DNA of 53,219 bases from Nitrosomonadales bacterium (GCA_009886095.1 VFJL01000017.1:1-53219), one strand, 5' to 3'; positions 8,848-17,781 are shown, numbered from the stretch's first letter. The notes: generated by a model from the letters alone, not told the origin. Translations and numbers: made by a program.

Positions 8848-9462
8848 TCAGGTATGAGTACCACAGGCCATGAGTTTATTCTCGAATCGTACAAACGAAA
8901 CAGACCTACGCAGTCTTCTCCAATTCGGCGGATTCTTGGAGAGTATCTTGACAGCATGAACTTTATCGTCATAACGCCACCCGCGAGCCGTCTTGAAATG
9001 ATCTATCATGGCCGACTTCGGGTTTTTCACTCTGTCAGGCTTGCTGACTTTCTTGACAGCATAGAGATGCGTCGCCACTGAAAGAAAATCTGAAATACAT
9101 TTCTCGTCAGCCAAAACCCAACTTTCCAGTTCCTGCTCAATGCACACCAGATATACCGGCTGAGTTGCTGTAATTCCGGCTTGTGCTAATGCTTGTAATA
9201 ATGCCTGCCGTTCATCATACCGACAGGGCTTGTTCTTCCTGTCAGGCCATGCGGGGCGCAAATCCCATACGATCAAAACACACACACAACCATCCGCCAA
9301 CAACTTTGCGGCCACCATCCCCGCTTCGGCTATCAGATTAGGTTTGTTATCGAGAGTACGCGAAACCAGTTGCGCTCCTGATCGCAACTGGCTGGCAAGA
9401 TATTCGCACACTTGCTTGTCTGCACCTTGCGGCCCACACTCGAAAATCAAGCCTATCTTCAT
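8848..9462 (-). CDS. DUF4276 family protein (Toprim-like), last gene of defence operon
   Basis: 204 residues. The start MKIGLIFECGPQGADKQ and the block CIEQELESWVLADE match DUF4276 proteins, which typically pair with an SMC/ABC-type ATPase gene. The pattern of an acidic residue after the first strand (Glu8), then LIVWDLRP (Asp67) and the following acidic helix resembles a Toprim fold. Many Toprim proteins are nucleases or DNA strand-cleaving enzymes, so a metal-dependent nuclease effector is a reasonable inference but unproven. Its ATG overlaps the ATPase stop by 4 bp, so the pair is translationally coupled. Confidence 0.82.
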   Translation of the reverse strand: MKIGLIFECGPQGADKQVCEYLASQLRSGAQLVSRTLDNKPNLIAEAGMVAAKLLADGCVCVLIVWDLRPAWPDRKNKPCRYDERQALLQALAQAGITATQPVYLVCIEQELESWVLADEKCISDFLSVATHLYAVKKVSKPDRVKNPKSAMIDHFKTARGWRYDDKVHAVKILSKNPPNWRRLRRSVSFVRFENKLMACGTHT

Positions 9463-10583
9463 CGTGCGCCACCACCCGCAAGATTGCCCATCGTGTAGAG
9501 CTTGCCCGGCGCGAAGTCAGTCGCCCAGCGCTGCAAATTTTCGTTGTCAGCAGGTCGCAAGAATCGCGGCTGCCCCTTAACGTCGCGTTCCACCAGCACC
9601 AAATGTTCCAGAGTTAATAAATCCAGCAGATAGGGTGAGTGCGTAGTCACAATAACCTGCGTAACGCCACTCAACACCGCATTGCGGATTTCCTCGACGA
9701 TCAAGTGAATACTGCGCGGATCAAGACCGTTCTCGATTTCTTCAACCACGATCAGCGGCGGTGGGCTGGGGTGACGCAGCAAAGCCAGCAAGGCCAACAT
9801 GCGCAACGTGCCCGTGGAAAGCATCCAGCCAGGCACTTTGAAATCTGCCTCAGTCAATTGCAAGTAAGCCTTGCGCTCCAATTCCGAAGTTATCGATGGT
9901 TGCAAGTCGCGAGCATAGGGCAACACGTAAGACATAGTTTCGACAATGCCATCGAAGGCCGCCTGATCCTGCCGGCGGATGTCGAGCAGGAAATCCGCAA
10001 TATTCGACCCATCTTTTGCCAGGCGAACACCGCCACCCGTGCGTTGCTGCGGTTGCGGTATGCCCATACGCTCGGGCTGGAGAACAAGAAACTGCCAGTC
10101 CATCACCTGATCTGCCTCGCGCTGAAACACGTTTAAAGGCGCAGACAACAGCGAGCGTCCCAAACCATAGGACTGAGCAGCTCCCGAATCGCGCTCTGTA
10201 AATGTTCCATCGAGATGATCAATGTGCTCTTTTGAGATGAACATACGATTTTCAGCCGGATCATTATTTGCTTCAAGCAGAAAGCGCGAGACCTTGCGTG
10301 GCGAATCGCCAATCGCAAGTTCAAAGGCGATTGGATTCACCGTCTCCCCGGCCCGCTCTTTCGCTTCCAGCGCCTTATGCCTCGCATGTTCGATCCCCAT
10401 CCAGCGCTGCATGGCGACATCCAGCCCATAATTTACAATCGTCTGATAGGTTTCCAGCGCCTCGATCAGGCTCGATTTGCCGCTGCCGTTGTGGCCGATG
10501 AAAACGGTGAGCGCGCCAAGCTTCACCGTCTTGCTATCGACAATCGCCTTGAAATTACGGATACGGACACTTTGCAGTCTCAT
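9459..10583 (-). CDS. AAA/ABC-type (OLD-like, AAA_21) ATPase
   Basis: 374 residues, a compact SMC-like ATPase without a long coiled coil. It shows RIRNFKAI at the N-terminus, Walker A GHNGSGKSS (residues 30-38), a degenerate ABC signature LSTGTLRML, Walker B LIVVEEIENGLDPR and an H-loop TTHSPYLLD. Proteins of this kind are the ATPase halves of several defence pairs (for example AriA of PARIS and OLD-like systems) and act with a Toprim partner, here the DUF4276 protein that overlaps its stop. Its own ATG overlaps the methylase stop (ATGA), tying it to the restriction-like genes. Function is inferred from architecture and context. Confidence 0.88.
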   Translation of the reverse strand: MRLQSVRIRNFKAIVDSKTVKLGALTVFIGHNGSGKSSLIEALETYQTIVNYGLDVAMQRWMGIEHARHKALEAKERAGETVNPIAFELAIGDSPRKVSRFLLEANNDPAENRMFISKEHIDHLDGTFTERDSGAAQSYGLGRSLLSAPLNVFQREADQVMDWQFLVLQPERMGIPQPQQRTGGGVRLAKDGSNIADFLLDIRRQDQAAFDGIVETMSYVLPYARDLQPSITSELERKAYLQLTEADFKVPGWMLSTGTLRMLALLALLRHPSPPPLIVVEEIENGLDPRSIHLIVEEIRNAVLSGVTQVIVTTHSPYLLDLLTLEHLVLVERDVKGQPRFLRPADNENLQRWATDFAPGKLYTMGNLAGGGAR

Positions 10584-13500
10584 TTCACCAGTCCCCTTTC
10601 TACATCGCGATACGCGTTGAGTGCCGCCACTTTAACCGGTTCGGCCACCAGCGGGAAGGTGGTTAGGATGTGTGCGAACTCAGCTTCGGTGAAGCCGTAG
10701 AGATGGGCGACCAGGCCATCGAGCTCGGCGCGCAGGCGGGCGCGTTCAACAGGCTCCAAGGGCTGGTGGTGTTTTAGGCCGACTTCCTTGGCAAGATCGT
10801 CGAATTCCGAGGTGGTGCAGATCAGGCGGGCAGCACGCTTTGCCAACGGATCGCATTGACCACCCCCCGACCGCAAGCGCGGAACAGGCAACTGATAGAG
10901 ATAAAACATGTTGATTGTGGTGGTAACACATTGCCTCAGCATCCAGTCCAGAACGAAGCTGTTTGATATGGCACACCAGCAGCACATCTCAACGTAATTC
11001 ATTCCCGTGGCGGAGACGTTCAACGTCGTGCTGTTCATCTCCGTAAATACATTGGGGGGAGCAATGGTCGTAATCAGAGTCCGTGAGTTAGTATTACTAG
11101 CAATTCGACGATGCAGCCACCGATAGCCCATATAGTCCATCCGCTGACCGATATCAGGTTCGCCTTTGAGGAGCACACTTCTTCCATCGGATTCTTCTAT
11201 CCAGTAACCCGAATGCTCCTCTGTCGGTTGAAACTGATGGAACATCTTGCCGGTAAAGAGTGGCAGGCGCCCGGGTGCGGCCTCGGTCTTGAAGCGAAAA
11301 GCATCGTCGGTCATGTGAAATTCGCGTGTTAAGCGCAGATTCCATGTTCCGTCAACATGCTCTCCAAGCGATGGAAAGCGCAGCATCTTCTCGACAATCT
11401 GGATGTCGATTTCCCCCTTGAACTCCATCATTGAATGGCTGTCAGGCGAAAGCCGTTTGATAAGGGCAATATCCATCTGAATAGCGCCTTCGTCTGGAAA
11501 ACGATCAAGTTCGGCGACGTCGTGGCGCATGAAAGCAGCGGGGAAACGGGTGGTGCCGATGAGCGGTGCGAGCAAATCATCCGGTGGTGCGCTAGCATTG
11601 CGCTCACCTGCTTCTTGCAAACGCGGTGTGGCAGTTTTCTCAAAAGTGAGCACGACGAACTTAAAGCGGCTATCCACGCCCTCGAAAATTACTTTGCGGT
11701 TTTCAAAACAGAACAAGCCTTCAATGTGGCTATGATTGAACAGCAGGTCGCGCAGCCCTTTGGCGCCGAGGTCAGTGTAGATGCTGCTGGGAATGACAAT
11801 GCCGCAATGGCCACCGGAGCGCAGCAGGGTGTAACAGCGTTCGAGAAAGAGTTTGTACAAATTTAGATCGGCGGGCACCTTACGTTCGCCGACCACGGCA
11901 ACTTGGTGTCCATACTCTGGTGCAGAGCGAAAGTATTTGTTGATGTGCGGAAAGCGCGATTCATAATCCAGCCAGGCATCGCGCACAGCCTTATCCTCGA
12001 GCAACTTGCCCTGCTCCTTCTCGAATTCCTTGATGGTCATTTTGTTCTTGCTGACCAGTTCGGAATGCTCGGCAAAAAATTCCTTGGCTTGCGGCTTGAA
12101 TACTTCCCACGGAGGATTGGTGAGAATAATGTCGAAGCCGCCATTCTTCTGCATGATCTGATCGAACATGTAACCCCAATGAAACGGCGTTTGTTCGTCG
12201 ATATGTTCGCGCGCGACTTTGATCTTTTTCGGTTTGCCCAGTGCATTTTTGGCGGCATCCCAGGTGGCTTGTTCGTACTTCACGCCGAGCGCCTCGAACT
12301 GGTCGCGCAGCAGTTCGTTGAGCGTGCCAGTGGCCTCCTGCATGGCTTGGTCGATGTCGTCACGCAGTGAACGCAAATTGACCTCACGTCCCAACAAGCC
12401 TGCAGTATGGCGGTAGGTTTCCAGCCTGCGGTTCTTCTCATCCAGCAGTTTGCGGAAAGGGGTTTTGAACAGGTCGTCCTGCTTGCGTTCGAATTCGTGT
12501 TCGTCCACGCGCATCAACCCGATCAGGGAGTTACCGGGCAGGATGTTGAAATCAATGTTGGGTAGAGGCTCCAACTCTTCCACCTTGCGCACCGAGGACA
12601 CCATGGTGAGGAACAGGCGTAGCTTGGCGATTTCGGTGGCCTCTTGCATGATGTCCACGCCGTAGAGGTTGTCGGTGACGATGCGGCGTTTGATGTAGTA
12701 GGCGACACTGGGATGTTCCTCCTGAATTTTCTTCAGCCAGAATTGCAGGGCATCGCTGGCCCCCATTTCAGCGCGCCCCACTACGGCAGAATAGATGTTG
12801 ATGAGCACCTTGAGCGCGGCCACCAGAAACGCACCGGAACCCACCGCCGGGTCGAGGATGTTGATGGCGGGCAGCACTTCATGCACCAGCTTGAGCGCGG
12901 TGACGTTATCCATTTTTGCCAGCATGTCGGGCACGCTGACAAAGCTTACTTCCTTCAAACCTAGCTCCGGCACGGCTGGCGCATGAATGCGCTCCAGTAT
13001 CAGCTTGTGAATACTGCGCTCAGCCAGATAGTTGGTGATTTCCGGGCGGGTGTAGTAAGCGCCAAAGGCTTTCTGGTTGATGTATTTCTCGAAGATGTAG
13101 CCCAGTACGTCCGGGTTTATTTCGTCGGCATTGCCGCCGGGCGTATCGTCCAAATTCCACGAGAACGAGGCGAATAGCTTGAATACACCGTTGAAGGCGC
13201 GGTCGGGTATGCGCAGGGTCGTACCCAGCCGGGGCTGCTTGTTTGCGTCGAGTTCCAGCGTGTGGTGCAGGAACAGGCCACCGTTGAGATAGGGAATATC
13301 GCCCGTCAGGGTTTGCACGCTGGGAATGCGATCCGCCTTGGGTTTGGCGAATGCCTCGAAGAATAGCGCGTTCAAGAATTCACCAAAAAACCTGTCCTGT
13401 CCGCGCTTTTGTGAAGCGGCAAATTTCTTTGGCAGGTAATCGTAATCGGCGTTATCGAGAAAACCTTTCTTCTGCATGAACCAAACGAACATCAGCCGGT

Positions 13501-14137
13501 TGAGAATGACTGAGGCATACCAACGGCGGTCGCGTTCGTCGTCTATGCCTTCGATTTCTGCAAGCAGGTTGCCGTGCTGTTCCTGATAGGCAGTAAAAAA
13601 TCGCTTGGTGGTTTTTTCCACATCCAGCGCAGATTCCATACGGCGCGCCACTTCCAGCACGGGCAGGCGACCTGTCGCATCCAGCTCGTAAAGCTCCACC
13701 ACCATGGCCTGTAACTTGGAGGCGAACAGGTCAACGGGCTGGCCGCGAAAGTATTCGTGGCGGCGGGGTATGATTTTGGGTTTGCCGGTTTCGCTATCCT
13801 TGGTGCGTTTGACCCAGTACCACAGGCTTTGGGTGGGCTGCTCGGCACGGTCGAGAAAGATCAGCAGGTTTTCATAATGCGATTGCGACACCTGCCGCCA
13901 GATCGCTATGCGCTGCGCCTCATCCGGCCAGCCTGTTTCGGTGATGATTTCCAGCACGGCCACGCCTGACAGTTCGGCGACCATGCGCCGCTGGTAGCGG
14001 ATGTCTTTGGCTGCATCGTCTCGCCAAATGCGCTCACCCGCAGGTGGATGATTCCAACCCAGCACGTCGGTGAATAGCAAATTGAAATTCAGTTGCTGGA
14101 GGTGGGTGCTGAATTGTTCGAGGTTGAGGCCGGACAT
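10580..14137 (-). CDS. Large Eco57I-like adenine-specific DNA methyltransferase
   Basis: 1185 residues. A helical N-terminal region (about 1-400, with GYIFEKYINQKAFGAYYTRPEI just before the catalytic domain) precedes a gamma-type N6-adenine methylase domain: SAM-binding motif I ILDPAVGSGAF at about residue 428 and catalytic motif IV LTNPPWE at about 672. The C-terminal third (from about 850) has LPLFTGKMFHQF and RLITR-like segments typical of target-recognition domains in type IIG/ISP enzymes. No PD-(D/E)XK nuclease motif is evident at the N-terminus, so cleavage would need a partner, most simply the adjoining PLD-helicase. Its ATG abuts the helicase stop (TAA-ATG). Expected product: m6A at an unknown motif. 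Confidence 0.9.
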   Translation of the reverse strand: MSGLNLEQFSTHLQQLNFNLLFTDVLGWNHPPAGERIWRDDAAKDIRYQRRMVAELSGVAVLEIITETGWPDEAQRIAIWRQVSQSHYENLLIFLDRAEQPTQSLWYWVKRTKDSETGKPKIIPRRHEYFRGQPVDLFASKLQAMVVELYELDATGRLPVLEVARRMESALDVEKTTKRFFTAYQEQHGNLLAEIEGIDDERDRRWYASVILNRLMFVWFMQKKGFLDNADYDYLPKKFAASQKRGQDRFFGEFLNALFFEAFAKPKADRIPSVQTLTGDIPYLNGGLFLHHTLELDANKQPRLGTTLRIPDRAFNGVFKLFASFSWNLDDTPGGNADEINPDVLGYIFEKYINQKAFGAYYTRPEITNYLAERSIHKLILERIHAPAVPELGLKEVSFVSVPDMLAKMDNVTALKLVHEVLPAINILDPAVGSGAFLVAALKVLINIYSAVVGRAEMGASDALQFWLKKIQEEHPSVAYYIKRRIVTDNLYGVDIMQEATEIAKLRLFLTMVSSVRKVEELEPLPNIDFNILPGNSLIGLMRVDEHEFERKQDDLFKTPFRKLLDEKNRRLETYRHTAGLLGREVNLRSLRDDIDQAMQEATGTLNELLRDQFEALGVKYEQATWDAAKNALGKPKKIKVAREHIDEQTPFHWGYMFDQIMQKNGGFDIILTNPPWEVFKPQAKEFFAEHSELVSKNKMTIKEFEKEQGKLLEDKAVRDAWLDYESRFPHINKYFRSAPEYGHQVAVVGERKVPADLNLYKLFLERCYTLLRSGGHCGIVIPSSIYTDLGAKGLRDLLFNHSHIEGLFCFENRKVIFEGVDSRFKFVVLTFEKTATPRLQEAGERNASAPPDDLLAPLIGTTRFPAAFMRHDVAELDRFPDEGAIQMDIALIKRLSPDSHSMMEFKGEIDIQIVEKMLRFPSLGEHVDGTWNLRLTREFHMTDDAFRFKTEAAPGRLPLFTGKMFHQFQPTEEHSGYWIEESDGRSVLLKGEPDIGQRMDYMGYRWLHRRIASNTNSRTLITTIAPPNVFTEMNSTTLNVSATGMNYVEMCCWCAISNSFVLDWMLRQCVTTTINMFYLYQLPVPRLRSGGGQCDPLAKRAARLICTTSEFDDLAKEVGLKHHQPLEPVERARLRAELDGLVAHLYGFTEAEFAHILTTFPLVAEPVKVAALNAYRDVERGLVK

Positions 14138-17100
14138 TTAGTTAAGGCTTCCGTTTCTTGAGGCAATCAGCCCCATAGAGCAAACGATCTTTGGCTCATG
14201 TTGTTTTGCGTCGTCTTCGGCGTAGGTAAGCTGGTTTTCCTCGCGCATGGATTTTACGGCATCGCTCAGTTGTTCATCATTTACGCCGCCGCGCATCAGG
14301 CGGTTGAGTGTGTCCGCAGCACTTTCCAGCAAGGGGCGGGCGTAAATGTCTTCGATGGCGCGCTCTAATTCGACGTCTGCGAACAGTGAGTTGTGCAGAC
14401 TGCGAGCATATTCCTTAAGACGGTCATAACACTTGCGGCGCGGGCTGGAAGGCCGCCCCAAACCGCCGCCTATAGCCTTGTCCTGAGTAACGGCCAGATT
14501 GAGTCCGATAGCGACCAGTTCGTGATGGTTTTCGGCACGTTCTAGTGCTGACTCTTCAGGTGTGCATTCCGCCACGCGCAGAATGGTGAATTGCGATTCG
14601 GTGATGGCATGGCCTTGCGCATTGACCCAGGCGAGGTGGTCGTTGCCTTCGGGAGATTTGACGTAGACGAGGGCGCTGTCGCCCGCAACCCTCTCCCCTA
14701 GTCCCTCTCCCGCCTGCGGGTAATAACCAGCGACTTGCCCGCTTGCGGGTTTAATCGAATGGCTAGTAGTCCTATCAGCGAAACTTAAATGCTTGGCGGT
14801 ATAAATTACGGGTGGCAATGCCTCGATCTTGCGCGCCAGTTCAGGGTTGTCTTGTGTGGCAGTTTTCCAGATTTGCCAGGCGTAAGAAGCCAAGTCAACT
14901 TCATCATCCTGATCATCCAGCGCACCAGCGGTTTGTAGAGAAAGTTTGCGCAAACGCTCGGCATCTTCGTCCTCAAAAAACGCTTCGTCCGTGCCTACCA
15001 CTTCGGCATTTTCATGCAGGCGTTGCGTGATGCGCGCACGCAGGTTGATGATACGTTCCACGCCATCGGCAGGCAGGAAGGAATAGCAACGAATTTCCTC
15101 AGCTTTCTGGCCGATGCGATCCACGCGGCCTGCGCGCTGTATGAGGCGAATGATCGCCCAAGGCAGGTCGTAATTCACCACCACGGCGCAGTCTTGCAAG
15201 TTTTGCCCTTCGGAAAGCACATCGGTACAGATCAACACGCGCAATTCATCCGTCTTGCTGACTTGCGCATGGTTGGATTGCGGCGAGAAGCGGCAAGCGA
15301 TGGCGTAGGGGTCGGCAGATGCGCCGGTGACTGCCGCCAGCGCCTTGATGCCGCGCGCTTGCAACGCGCGCCCAAGGTAACGTGCAGTATCGGCAAACTG
15401 GGTGAATATCAGCACCTTGTTTTTGCCATGGGTGTGCGTAATAAGGTTTTCCAGTTGAGTGAGTTTGCGGTCTTGCTCGATATTCCATGCGCCGTTACGT
15501 TTGAGCAAATCGCGCAATGCGGAGATGTCGTCGGCAAGATGTTCGCGCAGTTCTTTTTTGAACAGATACGAGTCGATCCACTTGAAGCGTTTGCGGTATT
15601 GATCGGCATACTGGCGGTAGTTGGATGCAGCAGGGCTGTTTGCGTTGCTTTCAGCTTCTTCGATCACGCCATCCAGCAAGTCTTCCTGCTCGGCATGCAA
15701 ACCTTCGGCATCTTCGTCAAAACGGTCTGCGTCGAGAATGCCCGCATCCAGTGTGCCGATGGGCAGCTCCAAGCCGTTATCAATCGCGTACAGGTAAACT
15801 TCATTGCGCAGGATGTGCCGTTCGATGGATTGCATAAATGAGAAGCCGCTGGATTCGAGGCGCTTGAACAGGTTGGTGCGGCAGAACCCGATCAGCCGCT
15901 GACCCGCCTTGCCAAGATCATCCATCTGTTTGCGTTCGGCGGCGCTGGCGGATTTAAGCAGCAGAGGATCGCCATACTTTCCCAGACCATAACGCGAGAG
16001 GCGCAGGCGGCTGATGACATCTACCACTTCCAACGAGTACAGTTTGGCATACTGGTCGGCAGGATCATTTTCATCCACGGCAAAGCCGAGCGAAATCGGT
16101 TTGCGTGTCGGGAAATAGAGTTTTCCACCAGTGTGCACCTTGAGGTAACGGCGACCTGTTGTGGCATCCTGCTCGGTGTAATGCTGGAGGATAAAGCTGC
16201 GCGTGCGGCGCACCATGTAGAGGCGAATCAGTTCGCGCCAGTCATCCAGCACATCGCTTTTTTCCATCGCCAGAATCGAGTGCGGCGGACATTGATATTG
16301 CCGCTCGAATTGTGCGTCGGTTATATTCTTTGCGCGCATGAAGTGTTCGGGCCGCACGCCGATATTGGCGCGTTCTTCCACGAATAACCGCAGTTGCGCT
16401 GAAAGGTCGGTGAGTGTTTTGTTGTAGGGGGTGGCCGTCAGCAGAATGACCCGTGAGTCGCATTGCTTCACGTATTCGTGGATAGCCTTGTAACGCCTGC
16501 CTTCGCGGTTGCGCAGGTTGTGACTTTCGTCGATCAGCACCAGCTTGTAGGGCTTGAGGTCTTTCAATCCTCTAGTCTTGTGTACCACCTCTGTCAGCGA
16601 TTTAACCGTGCCACGCAGGCCATACTCCTTGCGGTAATGCTCCCACATCGGCACGAGGTTTTTCGGGCAGATGATTAGCGTTTCATAGTCTTGTTCGTCT
16701 TCCACCATGCGCGCCAAGGCGGTGGCCATCATGGTTTTACCCAACCCCACCACGTCGCCGATAATGACGCCACGGCGCTTATGTAAATGGCGCGCGGCGA
16801 TTTTCACCGCCGCCTTCTGGAAGTCGAACAATTCTTCCTCAAAACGAACCGGCAAACGGAACTGGCTCAAGCCCGCACGCGCTTCGACGCTGAGGTGATA
16901 AGCCATATTCAGGTAGATGTGGTACGGCAGCACCAGCTCTACGCGCGCCCAGCTTTGCTCGATCACTTCTGCCAATTCAGCGGAAAGATCAATGCACCAG
17001 TTGTCCCTCCAACGAGCATCGAACCATTTTGAAAGTTTAATGGTCGCATCGTGATCAAGCACGTCAATGTTAAGTTCGCCCTGTTTGGAAAGCCCGGAAA

Positions 17101-17593
17101 AAGTCAGGTTGCTGCTGCCGACAAAACCCGTGACCGGATTGTTGGCATCTTTGCGGAACAGGAGATAAAGCTTGGCATGCAGCGGATAAGGCAGAAATAA
17201 TTTGACCTGTACCTTACCTTCGCGCAGTTGCCTGGCAAGGCGTTGCAAACCTTTTTCGTCAGCGGAAGTAGGAAGACCAAAGGTGATTTGTTCGCGTAAG
17301 TGAGCAGCAAACTTGTGCTTGATTTCACTGGCGCGCGCATTGTCCATCAGCGCGTCATCACCAGTCGCTTGGTACAGCGCACGCACTTCTTCATGCGGCG
17401 GACGTTGCATACCAATCAATACGCGGCATCGCTGCCCTTCAGCGGGTTGCCACTCAGCAATCAAATCATCAATCGTGCGCCATCCGCGTAGATTGAAATA
17501 GCCCACACAAAAATCAGCACGCTCGGAAACAGCAAGTGTGGCACGAAGCGCAGGCAATAGGGACTGGTCTATATTGTCAAAAACACGCGGCAT
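14138..17593 (-). CDS. PLD nuclease-SNF2/DEAD helicase fusion protein
   Basis: 1151 residues, first gene of the four-gene operon. The N-terminal 200 residues form a phospholipase-D-type nuclease domain: H139-A-K141 followed by GSSNLTFSGL (159-168), one HKD set, so activity would need dimerisation. An SNF2-type helicase follows: Walker A GDVVGLGKT (279-287), DESH box (355-358), LLTATPYNKT, then the second RecA lobe with VLIFTQFADT, ICTDVLSEGQNLQ and motif VI RLIQRAGRVDRIGQ at about 812-825. The C-terminal 250 residues are of unknown fold. Domain pairing suggests ATP-driven translocation coupled to DNA cleavage, as in PLD-type ATP-dependent restriction enzymes (NgoAVII/CglI type); this is inference. 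Confidence 0.9.
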   Translation of the reverse strand: MPRVFDNIDQSLLPALRATLAVSERADFCVGYFNLRGWRTIDDLIAEWQPAEGQRCRVLIGMQRPPHEEVRALYQATGDDALMDNARASEIKHKFAAHLREQITFGLPTSADEKGLQRLARQLREGKVQVKLFLPYPLHAKLYLLFRKDANNPVTGFVGSSNLTFSGLSKQGELNIDVLDHDATIKLSKWFDARWRDNWCIDLSAELAEVIEQSWARVELVLPYHIYLNMAYHLSVEARAGLSQFRLPVRFEEELFDFQKAAVKIAARHLHKRRGVIIGDVVGLGKTMMATALARMVEDEQDYETLIICPKNLVPMWEHYRKEYGLRGTVKSLTEVVHKTRGLKDLKPYKLVLIDESHNLRNREGRRYKAIHEYVKQCDSRVILLTATPYNKTLTDLSAQLRLFVEERANIGVRPEHFMRAKNITDAQFERQYQCPPHSILAMEKSDVLDDWRELIRLYMVRRTRSFILQHYTEQDATTGRRYLKVHTGGKLYFPTRKPISLGFAVDENDPADQYAKLYSLEVVDVISRLRLSRYGLGKYGDPLLLKSASAAERKQMDDLGKAGQRLIGFCRTNLFKRLESSGFSFMQSIERHILRNEVYLYAIDNGLELPIGTLDAGILDADRFDEDAEGLHAEQEDLLDGVIEEAESNANSPAASNYRQYADQYRKRFKWIDSYLFKKELREHLADDISALRDLLKRNGAWNIEQDRKLTQLENLITHTHGKNKVLIFTQFADTARYLGRALQARGIKALAAVTGASADPYAIACRFSPQSNHAQVSKTDELRVLICTDVLSEGQNLQDCAVVVNYDLPWAIIRLIQRAGRVDRIGQKAEEIRCYSFLPADGVERIINLRARITQRLHENAEVVGTDEAFFEDEDAERLRKLSLQTAGALDDQDDEVDLASYAWQIWKTATQDNPELARKIEALPPVIYTAKHLSFADRTTSHSIKPASGQVAGYYPQAGEGLGERVAGDSALVYVKSPEGNDHLAWVNAQGHAITESQFTILRVAECTPEESALERAENHHELVAIGLNLAVTQDKAIGGGLGRPSSPRRKCYDRLKEYARSLHNSLFADVELERAIEDIYARPLLESAADTLNRLMRGGVNDEQLSDAVKSMREENQLTYAEDDAKQHEPKIVCSMGLIASRNGSLN

Positions 17594-17655
17594 ATTTCTC
17601 TTGTTGTTTCGTGTAAATACGGGGTGGCGTTACTTATTCTTTATCTTGATGCGCA

Positions 17656-17675
17656 AGGCGGGGCATATGCCGCCT
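17656..17675. promoter_or_regulatory. Dyad symmetry upstream of the defence operon
   Basis: AGGCG-GG-GCAT and ATGC-CGCCT form 9-bp arms with a 2-nt bulge, centred on a GGCATATGCC palindrome, 63-82 bp before the helicase ATG. It could be an operator for the operon or debris of the insertion; there is no T-tract, so it is not a good terminator for ruvB. Confidence 0.3.
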
Positions 17676-17764
17676 CTATAAATTTCCCCTTGCCGTTTAA
17701 CATTCCATTCTCATAACTCACCAGCCCTGCTCACATTTACTATTCACCGCGACCATTCACTGTG

Positions 17765-17773
17765 ACTGAAAGT
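17765..17773. repeat. 9-bp direct repeat, right copy
   Basis: ACTGAAAGT lies nine bases below the ruvB stop codon and is identical to 8560-8568 at the other edge of the cassette. If the two copies are a target duplication, deletion of the interval would leave ruvB and ybgC about 40 bp apart, a normal intergenic distance. Confidence 0.4.
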
Positions 17774-17781
17774 TTTTAGGC

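Noticed and set aside
9639-10136. 165-codon plus-strand ORF opposite the ATPase gene
   Set aside because: Antisense shadow of Walker B and the signature region; no domain features.
15014-15841. 275-codon plus-strand ORF antisense to the helicase gene
   Set aside because: It lies opposite conserved SNF2 motifs, shows no recognisable domain or signal, and long antisense frames are common opposite GC-biased genes.
8848-17593. Canonical DISARM, BREX or type I restriction system
   Set aside because: There is no DUF1998 helicase (DrmA) or DrmB, no PglZ/BrxC-type genes, and no HsdS/HsdR. Only part of the domain inventory is shared.
17700-17781. Terminator for ruvB
   Set aside because: No stem followed by a T-tract on the minus strand in this interval.
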